44,047 bases of DNA from Burkholderiales bacterium (GTDB lineage Bacteria; Pseudomonadota; Gammaproteobacteria; Burkholderiales; Casimicrobiaceae): assembly GCA_905339295.1 (NCBI GenBank), contig CAJPFI010000039.1, positions 1 through 44,047 on the forward strand. The letters are read 5' to 3'. The notes below the pieces were generated by a model that ran no database searches, was not told the DNA's origin, and was given only the letters and a program-made list of their open reading frames with translations. Below are positions 24,164 through 32,027 of the stretch, in pieces. The stretch's first letter is position 1, and every line of letters starts with the position of its first letter. The position numbers and the translations under genes were made by a program.

Positions 24164-25617
24164 CGAGCCGGATCCCCTCGTGTCCCCGCGCGCGGCCGGT
24201 CGCGCACCGCGAGCGCGACGACGACGACGAACAGGACGCCGCCGATCACCGCGACGAGTCCGCCCGCGCCCATCAATCCCATGCCGGCGATCTCGCTCGT
24301 CGTGCGCAGCACCTGCTCGCCGCCCGCGACCTTGCGCTGCACGCCGTAGCCGCCCGACCAGAGCAGGCCGGAGATGTGCATGAGCTGTCCCGCGCCGTAG
24401 AGCAGCGACTGCCAGACCGCGAGCTTCGCCCGCGGTGCGGCGGCGCCCAGCCGCGGCAGCAGCCAGTAGGCGAGGCCCATCAGCGCGATCGTCACGCCGA
24501 CGATGGCGCCATGGTAGTGCGCCGGGATCCTGACGTCGCTGCCTTCGATCAGGAATCCGATCACGCCGCCGGTGCAGAACAGCGCGATCGACACGACGAG
24601 CGCCGCGAGCAGCGGCCGCGCGTGCACCGGGACCGGTCCGTCGCGCAGGCGCCGCGCGAGGCCGGCGACGACCGCAGCGGCGACCACGGGGATCGCGAGC
24701 GCGCCGCCGATGCGCATGAGCCAGGTCTGCAGCCGGTGGTGCTCGACCGACGTGACGTCGTAGGCGAGGTAGACGAGCGTCGTCGCGAAGACCGCGACGA
24801 GCTGGATGCCGAACAGCAGCGCGACGACGCGCGGCGAGACCGGCACGCGCACGCCGGACGCGTCGGCGAGCAGCAGCCAGGCGACCAGCAGCAGCAGCGT
24901 CCACGCGAACTGGAGCACGTGGCCTCCGCCCCAGAACACGAGCTCGTAGTACGCGCGCGGCTCGAGCGATCGCGGCACGACCGCGCCCGACCATGCGAAC
25001 GCGAGCAGCGCGACGGCGCCCGCCACGATCGCCGCGTTGACGCCGAAGCGCAGCGTTCCCGCGCCGTCGAGCCGGACGCCGACGAGCGGCGATGCGAAGA
25101 GCCCGCGCACGACGAGCAGCGCCGAGCCCGCGCCGAAGGCGGCGAGCCCGGACAGGAACACCGGCCCGTCGATCACGGGGATGTAGTTGGCCATGATCGG
25201 CGCGGCGGGATCGACGAACGGCGCCACGGCGATCGCGGCGGTGCCGGCGATCGCCAGCACCAGCGCCGAGCGGCCGAGCGCGAGCGCGCGCGGCGTGCTG
25301 TTGAGGCTCCAGACGGTTCCGGCGAACGAGACGAACCAGACCAGCACCGACAGGTCGACGTGGGCGACCAGCACCGTGCGGAAGAAGTCGCCCGCCGGCA
25401 GGAATCGGCCGACGCCGGGCGTGCGCGCGAGCGCGAGGAACACGGCGAGGAGCCCCGAGGCCGCGAGCGACGCGACGCCAAGCGCGAGCCACCCGATCGC
25501 GAGCCGCGCGCGCTCGTCGCGCGGGACCGCGAGCGCGTATCGGCCGAACGCGACGTCGACGGCCACGCGCGCGACCTGCGGGTCGGCAGCTGCGGTGGCG
25601 GCGGCGGTCGCTTTCAT
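24160..25617 (-). CDS. Divergent heme-copper oxidase-family subunit I, lacking the His+4 tyrosine
   Basis: A 485-residue, 12-helix protein. The six expected histidine ligands are visible: H86 (VAHVDLS), H233 (GGGHVLQF), H293/H294 (VEHHRLQ) and H367/H369 (AHYHGA). The cross-link tyrosine expected at H233+4 is phenylalanine, with Gln at +3. No subunit II gene is adjacent; instead it follows a cytochrome b/ferredoxin/MvhD fusion and precedes a ctaA-like gene with a 4-nt overlap. It may be an NO reductase or an unusual oxidase fed directly by the fusion protein. The start is taken as the ATG at 25617; an ATG at 25644 overlapping the previous gene is possible. Confidence 0.8.
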   Translation of the reverse strand: MKATAAATAAADPQVARVAVDVAFGRYALAVPRDERARLAIGWLALGVASLAASGLLAVFLALARTPGVGRFLPAGDFFRTVLVAHVDLSVLVWFVSFAGTVWSLNSTPRALALGRSALVLAIAGTAAIAVAPFVDPAAPIMANYIPVIDGPVFLSGLAAFGAGSALLVVRGLFASPLVGVRLDGAGTLRFGVNAAIVAGAVALLAFAWSGAVVPRSLEPRAYYELVFWGGGHVLQFAWTLLLLVAWLLLADASGVRVPVSPRVVALLFGIQLVAVFATTLVYLAYDVTSVEHHRLQTWLMRIGGALAIPVVAAAVVAGLARRLRDGPVPVHARPLLAALVVSIALFCTGGVIGFLIEGSDVRIPAHYHGAIVGVTIALMGLAYWLLPRLGAAAPRAKLAVWQSLLYGAGQLMHISGLLWSGGYGVQRKVAGGEQVLRTTSEIAGMGLMGAGGLVAVIGGVLFVVVVALAVRDRPRAGTRGDPAR

Positions 25618-25630
25618 GGCGTCGGCAGGA

Positions 25631-27295
25631 TCACGCCGGCGCATCGGACGGGCGGCGCTCGCGCTTCGGCGGCACGAGTGTAGCGCGGGATTCCGGCGGG
25701 AGCGACGCGAGCTCGTCCCGGAACGCGTCGATCGCCTGCGTGAGCCGCGTCCCGTCCTGCGGGCCGGCCCATGCGATGCGCACGCGCTCGCGCGGGACGC
25801 CGCCGCGCAGGCGCGGCGCGCGCTCGCCCGCGAAGCGCTCCTCGACCCAGCGCTGGCCCAGCCGCCAGACGCAGTCGCCCTCGCGGCAGCCGGTCACGAG
25901 CACGCCGTCGGCGCCGCTGCGAAGCGCGTACTCGACGAACGACGGCGGGAGCTGCGCCGCGCACAGCAGCGTCATCGCGGCGGTGTCCGCCGAGCGCAGG
26001 GCGACGACGTCGACCGACTCGTCGCAGCCGACGACGAGGATGCGCGGCGAGGCGCCGGACCCGTTGCGCTGCGGCGCGGCGACGCGCGCGAGCTCGCGCT
26101 CGAGCGTCGAGCGCGCCGCGCCGATCGGCTTCTGCGGGAGGTCGATGCCCGACACCAGGTCGGCGACCGAGCGGAACGGCGTCGACGACGGGCAGGCGCC
26201 CGCGCAGATGCCGCAGCCCGCGCACAGGTCGGGATCGACGCTCGCCTGGAACGGGTGCGGTCGGCCGTCGGTGCGCGCGACCATCTCGATCGCGTTGTAC
26301 GGGCAGTCGGCGAAGCAGCGCCGGCAGCCGTTGCAGTTCGCGAGCTCGACGACGGCGACCGGCCGGCGCGGCGCGCGCGCCGCGCGCGAGAGGTATGGCA
26401 GCAGCAGGAGCGCGACGGCCGCGACGGCGACGAGCGCCCACAACGCCTGCGGCGACCAGACGTACTGGACGACGTGCGGCGCGAGGTAGAACCAGTCGAG
26501 GCGCAGCGTCGCGGGCTCGACCGCGAGGGCGGCGGGCGCGTCGCTCGTGACCGGCAGCGCGAGCGAGAGCACCGCGAGCGCGGCGAGCGTTCCCCACGCG
26601 AGGATGCGCGGCACCTGCGTGACGGGCCGCTGCAGCCTCTGGACGTGGATCCACATCACGGCGAGCGTCGCGAGCGGGATGCCGATGTGCAGGAAGATCA
26701 GCAGCGAGAAGAACCGGTCGTCGATGCGCGAGTCGTCGTCGAAGTTGGCGGCCAGCGGCTCGGAGAACAGCGGCAGCGCGTCGAGCCATTCGGTCGTCGC
26801 GACGATCGAGAACTGGGCGAGCCGGTCCCACACCAGCCAGAAGCCGCCGACGCCCGACAGCCAGACGAACCCGAGCAGCGCGACGCCCGTGAGCCAGGCG
26901 AATCGCTGGACGTGCGCATAGCGCCGGTGCGCCCACTCGCGCGCGAGGTGCAGCACGGTCAGCAGGATGAACGCGTCGGAGGCGTAGCGGTGCAGGCTCC
27001 GCGCGAGTCCCGACAGCGGCCAGGCGTCCGCGGTGATGCGCTCGACCGAGGCGTACGCGCCCGAGGCGCTCGTGTCGAACGCGGCATACACGTAGATGCC
27101 GGTCGCCGCGACGATCCAGAAAAGGAACCACGCGAGCCCGCCCAGGACGCGCCAGGGGTTGGCGCGCGCTCCGAAGGCCGCGTCGAAGCCGGTGTCGACC
27201 CGGTCGAACAGTGCGCGGACGAGCGAACGCAGCGGCTCGCGCGCCGATGTCGACGCGCCGCCTGCCTTCCCGTCCGGGTCCCGCGCCTCCGGCAT
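25631..27295 (-). CDS. Cytochrome b / 2x[4Fe-4S] ferredoxin / MvhD-like fusion protein
   Basis: A 554-residue fusion. Residues 1-300 are a bc1-type cytochrome b N-terminal module with heme histidines (SLHRYASD, VLHLAREWAH, FLHIGIP, WIHVQR). Residues about 320-390 carry two clusters with C-x2-C-x2-C-x3-CP (CNGCRRCFADCP, CAGCGICAGACP). Residues about 410-500 match the hydrogenase/heterodisulfide reductase delta subunit MvhD/FlpD (VVGCDESVD, VTGCREGDCVWRLG). It would move electrons between a quinone pool or heme b and an Fe-S partner at the inner membrane. FNR-type sites lie 37-80 nt upstream. It leads an operon with the orphan oxidase subunit and ctaA. Confidence 0.86.
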   Translation of the reverse strand: MPEARDPDGKAGGASTSAREPLRSLVRALFDRVDTGFDAAFGARANPWRVLGGLAWFLFWIVAATGIYVYAAFDTSASGAYASVERITADAWPLSGLARSLHRYASDAFILLTVLHLAREWAHRRYAHVQRFAWLTGVALLGFVWLSGVGGFWLVWDRLAQFSIVATTEWLDALPLFSEPLAANFDDDSRIDDRFFSLLIFLHIGIPLATLAVMWIHVQRLQRPVTQVPRILAWGTLAALAVLSLALPVTSDAPAALAVEPATLRLDWFYLAPHVVQYVWSPQALWALVAVAAVALLLLPYLSRAARAPRRPVAVVELANCNGCRRCFADCPYNAIEMVARTDGRPHPFQASVDPDLCAGCGICAGACPSSTPFRSVADLVSGIDLPQKPIGAARSTLERELARVAAPQRNGSGASPRILVVGCDESVDVVALRSADTAAMTLLCAAQLPPSFVEYALRSGADGVLVTGCREGDCVWRLGQRWVEERFAGERAPRLRGGVPRERVRIAWAGPQDGTRLTQAIDAFRDELASLPPESRATLVPPKRERRPSDAPA

Positions 27296-27331
27296 GCCCC
27301 GAGTGTAAGGCCGCTGCAGCGCAGCAGGACT

Positions 27332-27375
27332 TTGACCTGCAATAACCGCCTCCCGGCGGGGTTGACCTCGATCAA
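27332..27375 (-). promoter_or_regulatory. FNR/DNR-type operators upstream of the cytochrome b/ferredoxin fusion
   Basis: A good dyad TTGAC-CTCG-ATCAA lies at 27362-27375, and a weaker TTGAC-CTGC-AATAA lies at 27332-27345, 30 bp closer to the gene. The stronger site would give a minus-strand start near 27327, about 32 nt before the ATG at 27295. It lies between this operon and the end of the 172-residue gene of the adjacent operon. Confidence 0.7.
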
Positions 27376-27469
27376 CCGCGGCGGAAGAGGCTTTGCGAGG
27401 CAAATTTCGTGGCCGGCCGCCGTGCCGACACCCGCCGGACGCGGGGGAGGACCACCCCGCGACCGGAGG

Positions 27470-27988
27470 TCAGGAGCGGAAGACCCATCCGCCGGCGTTC
27501 GCGTCGAAGTCGAGCAGCAGGATCGCGCCCGGCTTGAGCGTCACCGTCGTTTCCTTGACGTAGCCGAAGCCCGGGGCGGGCGCATCGCCCAGCCGGGCGA
27601 CGACGCGGTGCTCGCCCGCCGGCACGCCGACGCGCCGGTAGAGCGTCGCGCTGCCGTCCTTCGCGAACCCGGACGGCGGGACCGATTCGCGCACGAGCAT
27701 CCTGCCGTCGAGCTCGATCTCGACGGCCACGGGCACGCGTTCGCGCGGGCACACGCTCGCCGCGCGCATGTTGGGCGCGAGCTTCGCGAGTTCCTCGGGC
27801 GTGCGCTCGTGGCAGGCTTCCTTGCGCTGGCCCGCGTGCTGCAGCGACAGCTTGACCAGCGCGCCGTCCGGCGGCAGGTGCCGGTAGGGCGGCGCGACGG
27901 AGAAGTACGCGACCACCGCGCAGAACGCCGTGTAGCCGAGCGCCTGCCCGGTGTAGCTGACGATGCGGTTGACCGGATGCGTATTCAT
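27470..27988 (-). CDS. Unknown anchored protein downstream of the cytochrome b/FNR fusion
   Basis: A 172-residue protein I do not recognise. One N-terminal membrane helix (YTGQALGYTAFCAVVAYFSV) is followed by a periplasmic domain with a conserved-looking HAGQRKEACHERTPEELAKL and a C-terminal beta-rich part (VPVAVEIELDGRMLV ... GAILLLDFDA). It starts 3 nt after the stop of the fusion gene, so it is co-translated and probably an accessory or electron-transfer subunit of that complex. It has no CxxCH and no obvious cofactor motif. Confidence 0.65.
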   Translation of the reverse strand: MNTHPVNRIVSYTGQALGYTAFCAVVAYFSVAPPYRHLPPDGALVKLSLQHAGQRKEACHERTPEELAKLAPNMRAASVCPRERVPVAVEIELDGRMLVRESVPPSGFAKDGSATLYRRVGVPAGEHRVVARLGDAPAPGFGYVKETTVTLKPGAILLLDFDANAGGWVFRS

Positions 27989-27991
27989 CGG

Positions 27992-29932
27992 TCACGCCCC
28001 TCCAAGCTTGACCAGGTCCTCGGCGGACGTCGAGCGCACGAGGTGCGGCGTGAGCCGGAACGCGTCCGAGAAGCAGTCGTTCGGATCCATGCCGCGCGCG
28101 CGGAACGCGGGATGCGCGGCCTCGACCATCGCGACCGATCCGCACGCGTAGACCTGATGGCCGGCAAGCGTCGGGAAGTCGGCGAGGATCGCCTCGTGCA
28201 CGAGGCCCGTGCGGCCGGTCCAGCCGTCCTCGGGCCTGGGCTCGGACAGCACCGGCACGAACCGGAAGGTGTCCGGGTGCTCGCTGGCCCACCGCTCGCA
28301 CAGCTCGCGCGCGTACATGTCGCCGAGCGAGCGCGTGCCCCAGTACAGCACCATCTTCCGCTTCAGTCCGGTCGCGAACGCGTGCTCGACCATGCTCTTC
28401 ACCGGCGCGAAGCCGGTCGCGCCGGCGACGAAGACGATCGGCTTCGCCGAGTCCTCGCGCAGGAAGAACGAGCCGAGCGGGCCCTCGAACTCGACGGTGT
28501 CGCCGACCTTCATTTCCTCGAACACGTGCGTCGTGTAGCGCCCGCCGGGCACGCGGCGGATCTGCAGCTCGACGGTCGGCGACGCGCCGGGCGCCGTCGC
28601 GAACGAGAACGCGCGCTTCGCGCCGTCGGGCAGGAGCACGTTGATGTACTGGCCCGCGTAATAGAGGAGCGGCTCGTCGCCCTCGACCGCGAGGCGCACG
28701 ACCATCACGTCGCCGGTGGCCTTCTCCATCGACGCCACCTTCGCGCGCCAGGTCCTCGGCCTGAGGCCGCCGGGAAGCTCGAGCGGCACGTACTCCATCT
28801 CGACGTCGGTGAGCGGCATCGTGATGCACGCGAGCACCTTGCCCGCCGCGCGCTCCTCGTCGGACAGCACCGACTTCTGGTAGGGGCCGACCTCGACGTC
28901 GCCGTACAGGATCGTGCACTTGCACTGGCCGCAGCCGCCGTTGCGGCAGTCGAACGGCATACGGATGTCCTCGCGCAGCAACGCCTCGAGCAGCGTCTCG
29001 CCCGGCCGCGCCGGCACGATGCGGTTGTCCGGTCGCACCGCGACGTGCCGGATCGTCTTCGACTCGTGCCTGGGCGGCAGCCACGGCAGCGCCAGCATGA
29101 ACAGCGTGCCGCCGCCGACGACCAGCCACAGGATCGCCGGGCCCCACGAGTAGAGCAGCGCGAGCGTCGGCAGGTAGAACCAGTCGAAGGCGAGCTCGAT
29201 CGGGGCGCTCGAGAGGTCGGCCGGCTCGAGCGAGACCGCCGGCTTGACGAGCGACAGGACGACGAGCGCGACGGTGAACGGGATCGCGATCGAGCGCGGC
29301 GGGTTGGTGTGCGCGCCGGGGACGCGCTGCGTGTGCACCCACAAGAGCGCGAGGACGCCCAGCGGGAAGCCGATGTGCAGGAACGACAGGAGCGAGAACA
29401 GGCGGTCGTTGACCGCCTCGGGCGTGATGAAGTTGCGCACCAGCGCGCCGTTGAAGATCGGAAGCCAGTCGAGCCACTCGGCGGTCGCGACGACGGTGAA
29501 CTGCGCGAGCCGGTCCCACGGCAGCATGTAGCCGTTGATGCCGGAGATGTAGACCAGCCACAGCAGCACGACGCCCGAGATCCACGAGAACCAGCGGAAC
29601 GCGCGGTAGTGGTCGAACACGAAATGGCGCACGACGTGCAGCAGCATCGTGATCACCATGCCGTCGGACGCGTAGCGGTGGAGGCTGCGGAGGATGCCGC
29701 CGACCCAGCGCTGGTCGTGCGTGATCGCCTCGACCGACTGGTGCGCCTCGGACACACCGGTCGAGAAGAACGCGTAGAGGTAGAGCCCGCTCGCGACGAC
29801 GATCCAGAGCAGGTAGTAGCTGATCGCGCCGAGGTAGTAGAACGGGTTCGACGCCTCGCCGAACGCGCGATTGAACAGTTTCTCGACCGCGAGGAAGGCG
29901 GACTGGCCGGCGTGGTGGATGAGGTGCAGCAT
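27992..29932 (-). CDS. Cytochrome b / [2Fe-2S] / FAD-NAD(P)H reductase fusion protein
   Basis: A 646-residue fusion. Residues 1-300 are a cytochrome b module paralogous to the one at 25631 (SLHRYASDGM, WDRLAQFTVVATAEWLD in both). Near residue 330 a plant-type [2Fe-2S] domain has CRNGGCGQCKC and a later LACIT cysteine. Residues about 390-646 are a ferredoxin-NADP reductase-type domain with an FAD motif (RAFSFATAP), the pyridine nucleotide loop GATGFAPVKSM and a terminal ACGSVAMVEAA. It should exchange electrons between NAD(P)H and heme b/quinone at the membrane. The start at 29932 has only a weak ribosome site. The next gene begins 3 nt later. Confidence 0.87.
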   Translation of the reverse strand: MLHLIHHAGQSAFLAVEKLFNRAFGEASNPFYYLGAISYYLLWIVVASGLYLYAFFSTGVSEAHQSVEAITHDQRWVGGILRSLHRYASDGMVITMLLHVVRHFVFDHYRAFRWFSWISGVVLLWLVYISGINGYMLPWDRLAQFTVVATAEWLDWLPIFNGALVRNFITPEAVNDRLFSLLSFLHIGFPLGVLALLWVHTQRVPGAHTNPPRSIAIPFTVALVVLSLVKPAVSLEPADLSSAPIELAFDWFYLPTLALLYSWGPAILWLVVGGGTLFMLALPWLPPRHESKTIRHVAVRPDNRIVPARPGETLLEALLREDIRMPFDCRNGGCGQCKCTILYGDVEVGPYQKSVLSDEERAAGKVLACITMPLTDVEMEYVPLELPGGLRPRTWRAKVASMEKATGDVMVVRLAVEGDEPLLYYAGQYINVLLPDGAKRAFSFATAPGASPTVELQIRRVPGGRYTTHVFEEMKVGDTVEFEGPLGSFFLREDSAKPIVFVAGATGFAPVKSMVEHAFATGLKRKMVLYWGTRSLGDMYARELCERWASEHPDTFRFVPVLSEPRPEDGWTGRTGLVHEAILADFPTLAGHQVYACGSVAMVEAAHPAFRARGMDPNDCFSDAFRLTPHLVRSTSAEDLVKLGGA

Positions 29933-29987
29933 CGGATGGGGGCCGGCGACGCGCGGCGAACGCGCATTGTGGCCTGTGTGCGGCTGG

Positions 29988-30027
29988 AAAAAAAGCCCGG
30001 CCGCAGACGGAGGCAATGCGCCCGGGC
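29988..30027 (-). terminator. Intrinsic terminator-like hairpin with U-tract (minus strand)
   Basis: On the minus strand a GCCCGG...CCGGGC stem (10 bp with one mismatch, long loop) is followed by seven U residues. It lies after the Sco gene stop (30157) but also between the weak FNR-like site at 30087 and the cytochrome b/FNR start at 29932. It may end the oxidase operon or act as a leader attenuator. Confidence 0.6.
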
Positions 30028-30086
30028 CGGGGGGTCGAACCGAATACGTAATCCGGCTATCGTGCGCCATCGCGCACGCGGCTGAC

Positions 30087-30100
30087 TTGATCTGGATTAG
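30087..30100. promoter_or_regulatory. Weak FNR/DNR-like site
   Basis: TTGAT-CTGG-ATTAG has a perfect left half and a degenerate right half. It is 155 nt upstream of the cytochrome b/[2Fe-2S]/reductase fusion. It is kept because it is the only such element in front of that operon and comparable sites precede its neighbours. Confidence 0.4.
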
Positions 30101-30156
30101 GACCTTCCAACGCTACCGGGCGTCCCGATGGCGTCGACAGGCCCCGGGGAGGCGCC

Positions 30157-31020
30157 TCAGGCGGGCCGCACGTGGCCGTCCGGCGCGCGGCGACGGCGCC
30201 GCGACGCGGCGATCAGGTACCACACCGTCGCGATAACCATCGTCGTTCCGGTGAACAGCTCGAAGAACAGCGCGTAGTCGAGCCGGTAGCGTCCCGCGCG
30301 CGGGTCGTAGACCGTGCACAGGATGCGCACGCGCTCGATCCAGCCGGCGATGTCGTTCGCCGGCGCGGGCACGCCGAGCACGAGCTCGCGCAGCGGCGCG
30401 ACGAACATCGGCAGCTCGAAGCTGTCGCCGTAGACCTGCCGGACCACGCGGCCTTCGCGGTCGAGGATCGTCGCCTGCGTCAGGTGATCGAAGCCGGCGG
30501 CGGTCGGCACCCACTGGAATCCCAGGTCGCGCGCAAGGTCATCGAGCGTATCGGGCGACGGCGTCGCGAAGGTCCAGCGCGGGTCGACGATGTCCTGCTT
30601 GCGCGCGAACTCGCGCATCGCGACCGGCGAGTCGAACGGCAGGTTGAATCCGATCGTCAGCACGTTGAACCCCGCCTCGCCGACCGCGCGACGCGCCTCG
30701 CCCACGGCCTCGTCGAGGAACTTCGTCGTCGTCGGGCACACCTGGAAGCAGCCGGTGTAGATGAACGAGACGACGAGCGGCTTGCCGCGGAAATCGGACA
30801 TCCGGATTGCGCGGCCGTCGCTCGCGGTGAGCGCGTGGTCGCCGACCGCGCGCCCGATCGCGGCCTGGCTCTTCTCGACCGCCGCGCGCGGGTCGATCGT
30901 CGTGCCGGCCGGCATCGCCTGGCCGAGCGCGAGGTTCCAGACGAGGAGCAGGAGGAGGCCGACCAGCGCGGCGATCAGCAGCCGGTTGAGTTGCTTCGGA
31001 TCGGGCGTCGGATCAGGCAC
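30157..31020 (-). CDS. Sco1/SenC-family copper metallochaperone with extra C-terminal membrane helix
   Basis: A 287-residue protein. An N-terminal anchor (LLIAALVGLLLLLVWNLALG) precedes a thioredoxin-fold Sco domain with C91-x3-C95 (GCFQVCP) and H179 (FDHLTQ), the Cu(I)-binding set. It then extends beyond the usual Sco length with a segment VRILCTVYDPRAGRYRLDYALFFELFTG and a second helix. Sco proteins help to build the CuA centre. The CuA subunit II of the same operon is the obvious client. Its start overlaps ctaB by 8 nt. It is the last gene of the oxidase operon. Confidence 0.86.
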   Translation of the reverse strand: MPDPTPDPKQLNRLLIAALVGLLLLLVWNLALGQAMPAGTTIDPRAAVEKSQAAIGRAVGDHALTASDGRAIRMSDFRGKPLVVSFIYTGCFQVCPTTTKFLDEAVGEARRAVGEAGFNVLTIGFNLPFDSPVAMREFARKQDIVDPRWTFATPSPDTLDDLARDLGFQWVPTAAGFDHLTQATILDREGRVVRQVYGDSFELPMFVAPLRELVLGVPAPANDIAGWIERVRILCTVYDPRAGRYRLDYALFFELFTGTTMVIATVWYLIAASRRRRRAPDGHVRPA

Positions 31021-31924
31021 GGAGGAGCGGTTCGACGGATGCCGCGACGATCAGCAGCGAGAGCTGGACCAGCGACGCGTGGAAGCTCGCGAGCGCGCGC
31101 GGGCGCGTCGGCTCGAGCGCGAGCTGTCCCGCGCGGACGAGCATGAGCACGCCGCCGGCGACGGCCGCGGTTGCGTAGAGCCACGACATGCCGAGGAACA
31201 CCGGGACGAGCGAGGCGGCGACGAGCATCGCGGCGCCCGAGAACACCGCGCGCGCGGCGGCGGCGTCGCCGACCACGACCGGCAGCATCGGCACGCGCGC
31301 CGCCGCGTAGTCGTCGCGGTAGGCGATCGCCAGGCTCCAGAAGTGCGGCGGCGTCCACAGGAACAGCACGACGGCGAACGCCAGCGTCGTCGGGTCGGGC
31401 AGGCCCGGGTCGACGGCGGCGGCGCCCGCGAGAACCGCGAAGCTGCCGGCGAGGCCGCCGATCACGATGTTCCACGCGGTCCGGCGCTTGAGCCAGACCG
31501 TGTAGACGACGCCGTAGGTGAACGCGCCGAGCGCGGTGTAGAGCGCGGACAGCGGGTTGGCGGCGAGCCACGCGAGCCCGACGCCGGCGCAGGCGACCGC
31601 GCCGATCGTCAGCGGCCACACCGGGCCGGCGACGAGCCGCCCGGTGACGAACGCGCGGTTACGGGTGCGGCGCATCGAGCGGTCGATGTCGCGCTCGACG
31701 TACTGGTTGAAGGCGCCGGCCGCGGCCGACGCGAGCGTGACCGCGAGCACGACGCCGATGGCGCGCCATGCATCGATCCCGCCCGGAGCGATCGCGAGCC
31801 CCGCCAGCGCGGTCGCGCCGATCGCGATGCCGATGCGCAGCTTGAACAGGTCGAAGACGAGTCGCCAGCCGGTCGCCGCGCGGGGAGCGGAGCGGGCGGC
31901 GGCGGGTGCGGTGTCGGTAGTCAT
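31013..31924 (-). CDS. ctaB: Protoheme IX farnesyltransferase (heme O synthase)
   Basis: A 303-residue UbiA-superfamily membrane protein with the CtaB/CyoE signatures: NQYVERDIDRSMRRTRNR, which carries the first Asp-rich motif and the R-x2-R-T-x-R-R-like stretch, followed by ANPLSALYTALGAF, YTVWLKRRTAWNIVIGG and WTPPHFWSLAI. It converts heme B to heme O, which CtaA (34693) can take to heme A. Its place in the operon implies that the downstream oxidase-family enzyme uses an O- or A-type heme. A 103-bp gap with a strong hairpin separates it from the subunit I gene. Confidence 0.9.
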   Translation of the reverse strand: MTTDTAPAAARSAPRAATGWRLVFDLFKLRIGIAIGATALAGLAIAPGGIDAWRAIGVVLAVTLASAAAGAFNQYVERDIDRSMRRTRNRAFVTGRLVAGPVWPLTIGAVACAGVGLAWLAANPLSALYTALGAFTYGVVYTVWLKRRTAWNIVIGGLAGSFAVLAGAAAVDPGLPDPTTLAFAVVLFLWTPPHFWSLAIAYRDDYAAARVPMLPVVVGDAAAARAVFSGAAMLVAASLVPVFLGMSWLYATAAVAGGVLMLVRAGQLALEPTRPRALASFHASLVQLSLLIVAASVEPLLRA

Positions 31925-31951
31925 CGGGCGTCCTTCGCAAGGGAAGTCGCA

Positions 31952-32004
31952 GGCGGACGGAGGGAGAGGCGCTCCGGAGGCGCGTCGCGCCTCCCCCGTC
32001 CGCC
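31952..32004 (-). other. Large GC hairpin between subunit I and ctaB
   Basis: GGCGGACGG (31952-31960) and CCGTCCGCC (31996-32004) pair perfectly, and inner GAGGCG/CGCCTC segments extend the stem with bulges. There is no U-tract. It may attenuate or process the message so that ctaB and sco are made at lower levels than the structural subunits. Confidence 0.45.
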
Positions 32005-32027
32005 CGCTGCGATTCGCGATGCTCGTC

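Noticed and set aside
25187-30085. Plus-strand open frame of 1632 codons
   Set aside because: It is the antisense of five well-supported minus-strand genes. The translation is Arg/Ala/Glu/His-rich low complexity, typical of shadow frames in 70% GC DNA.
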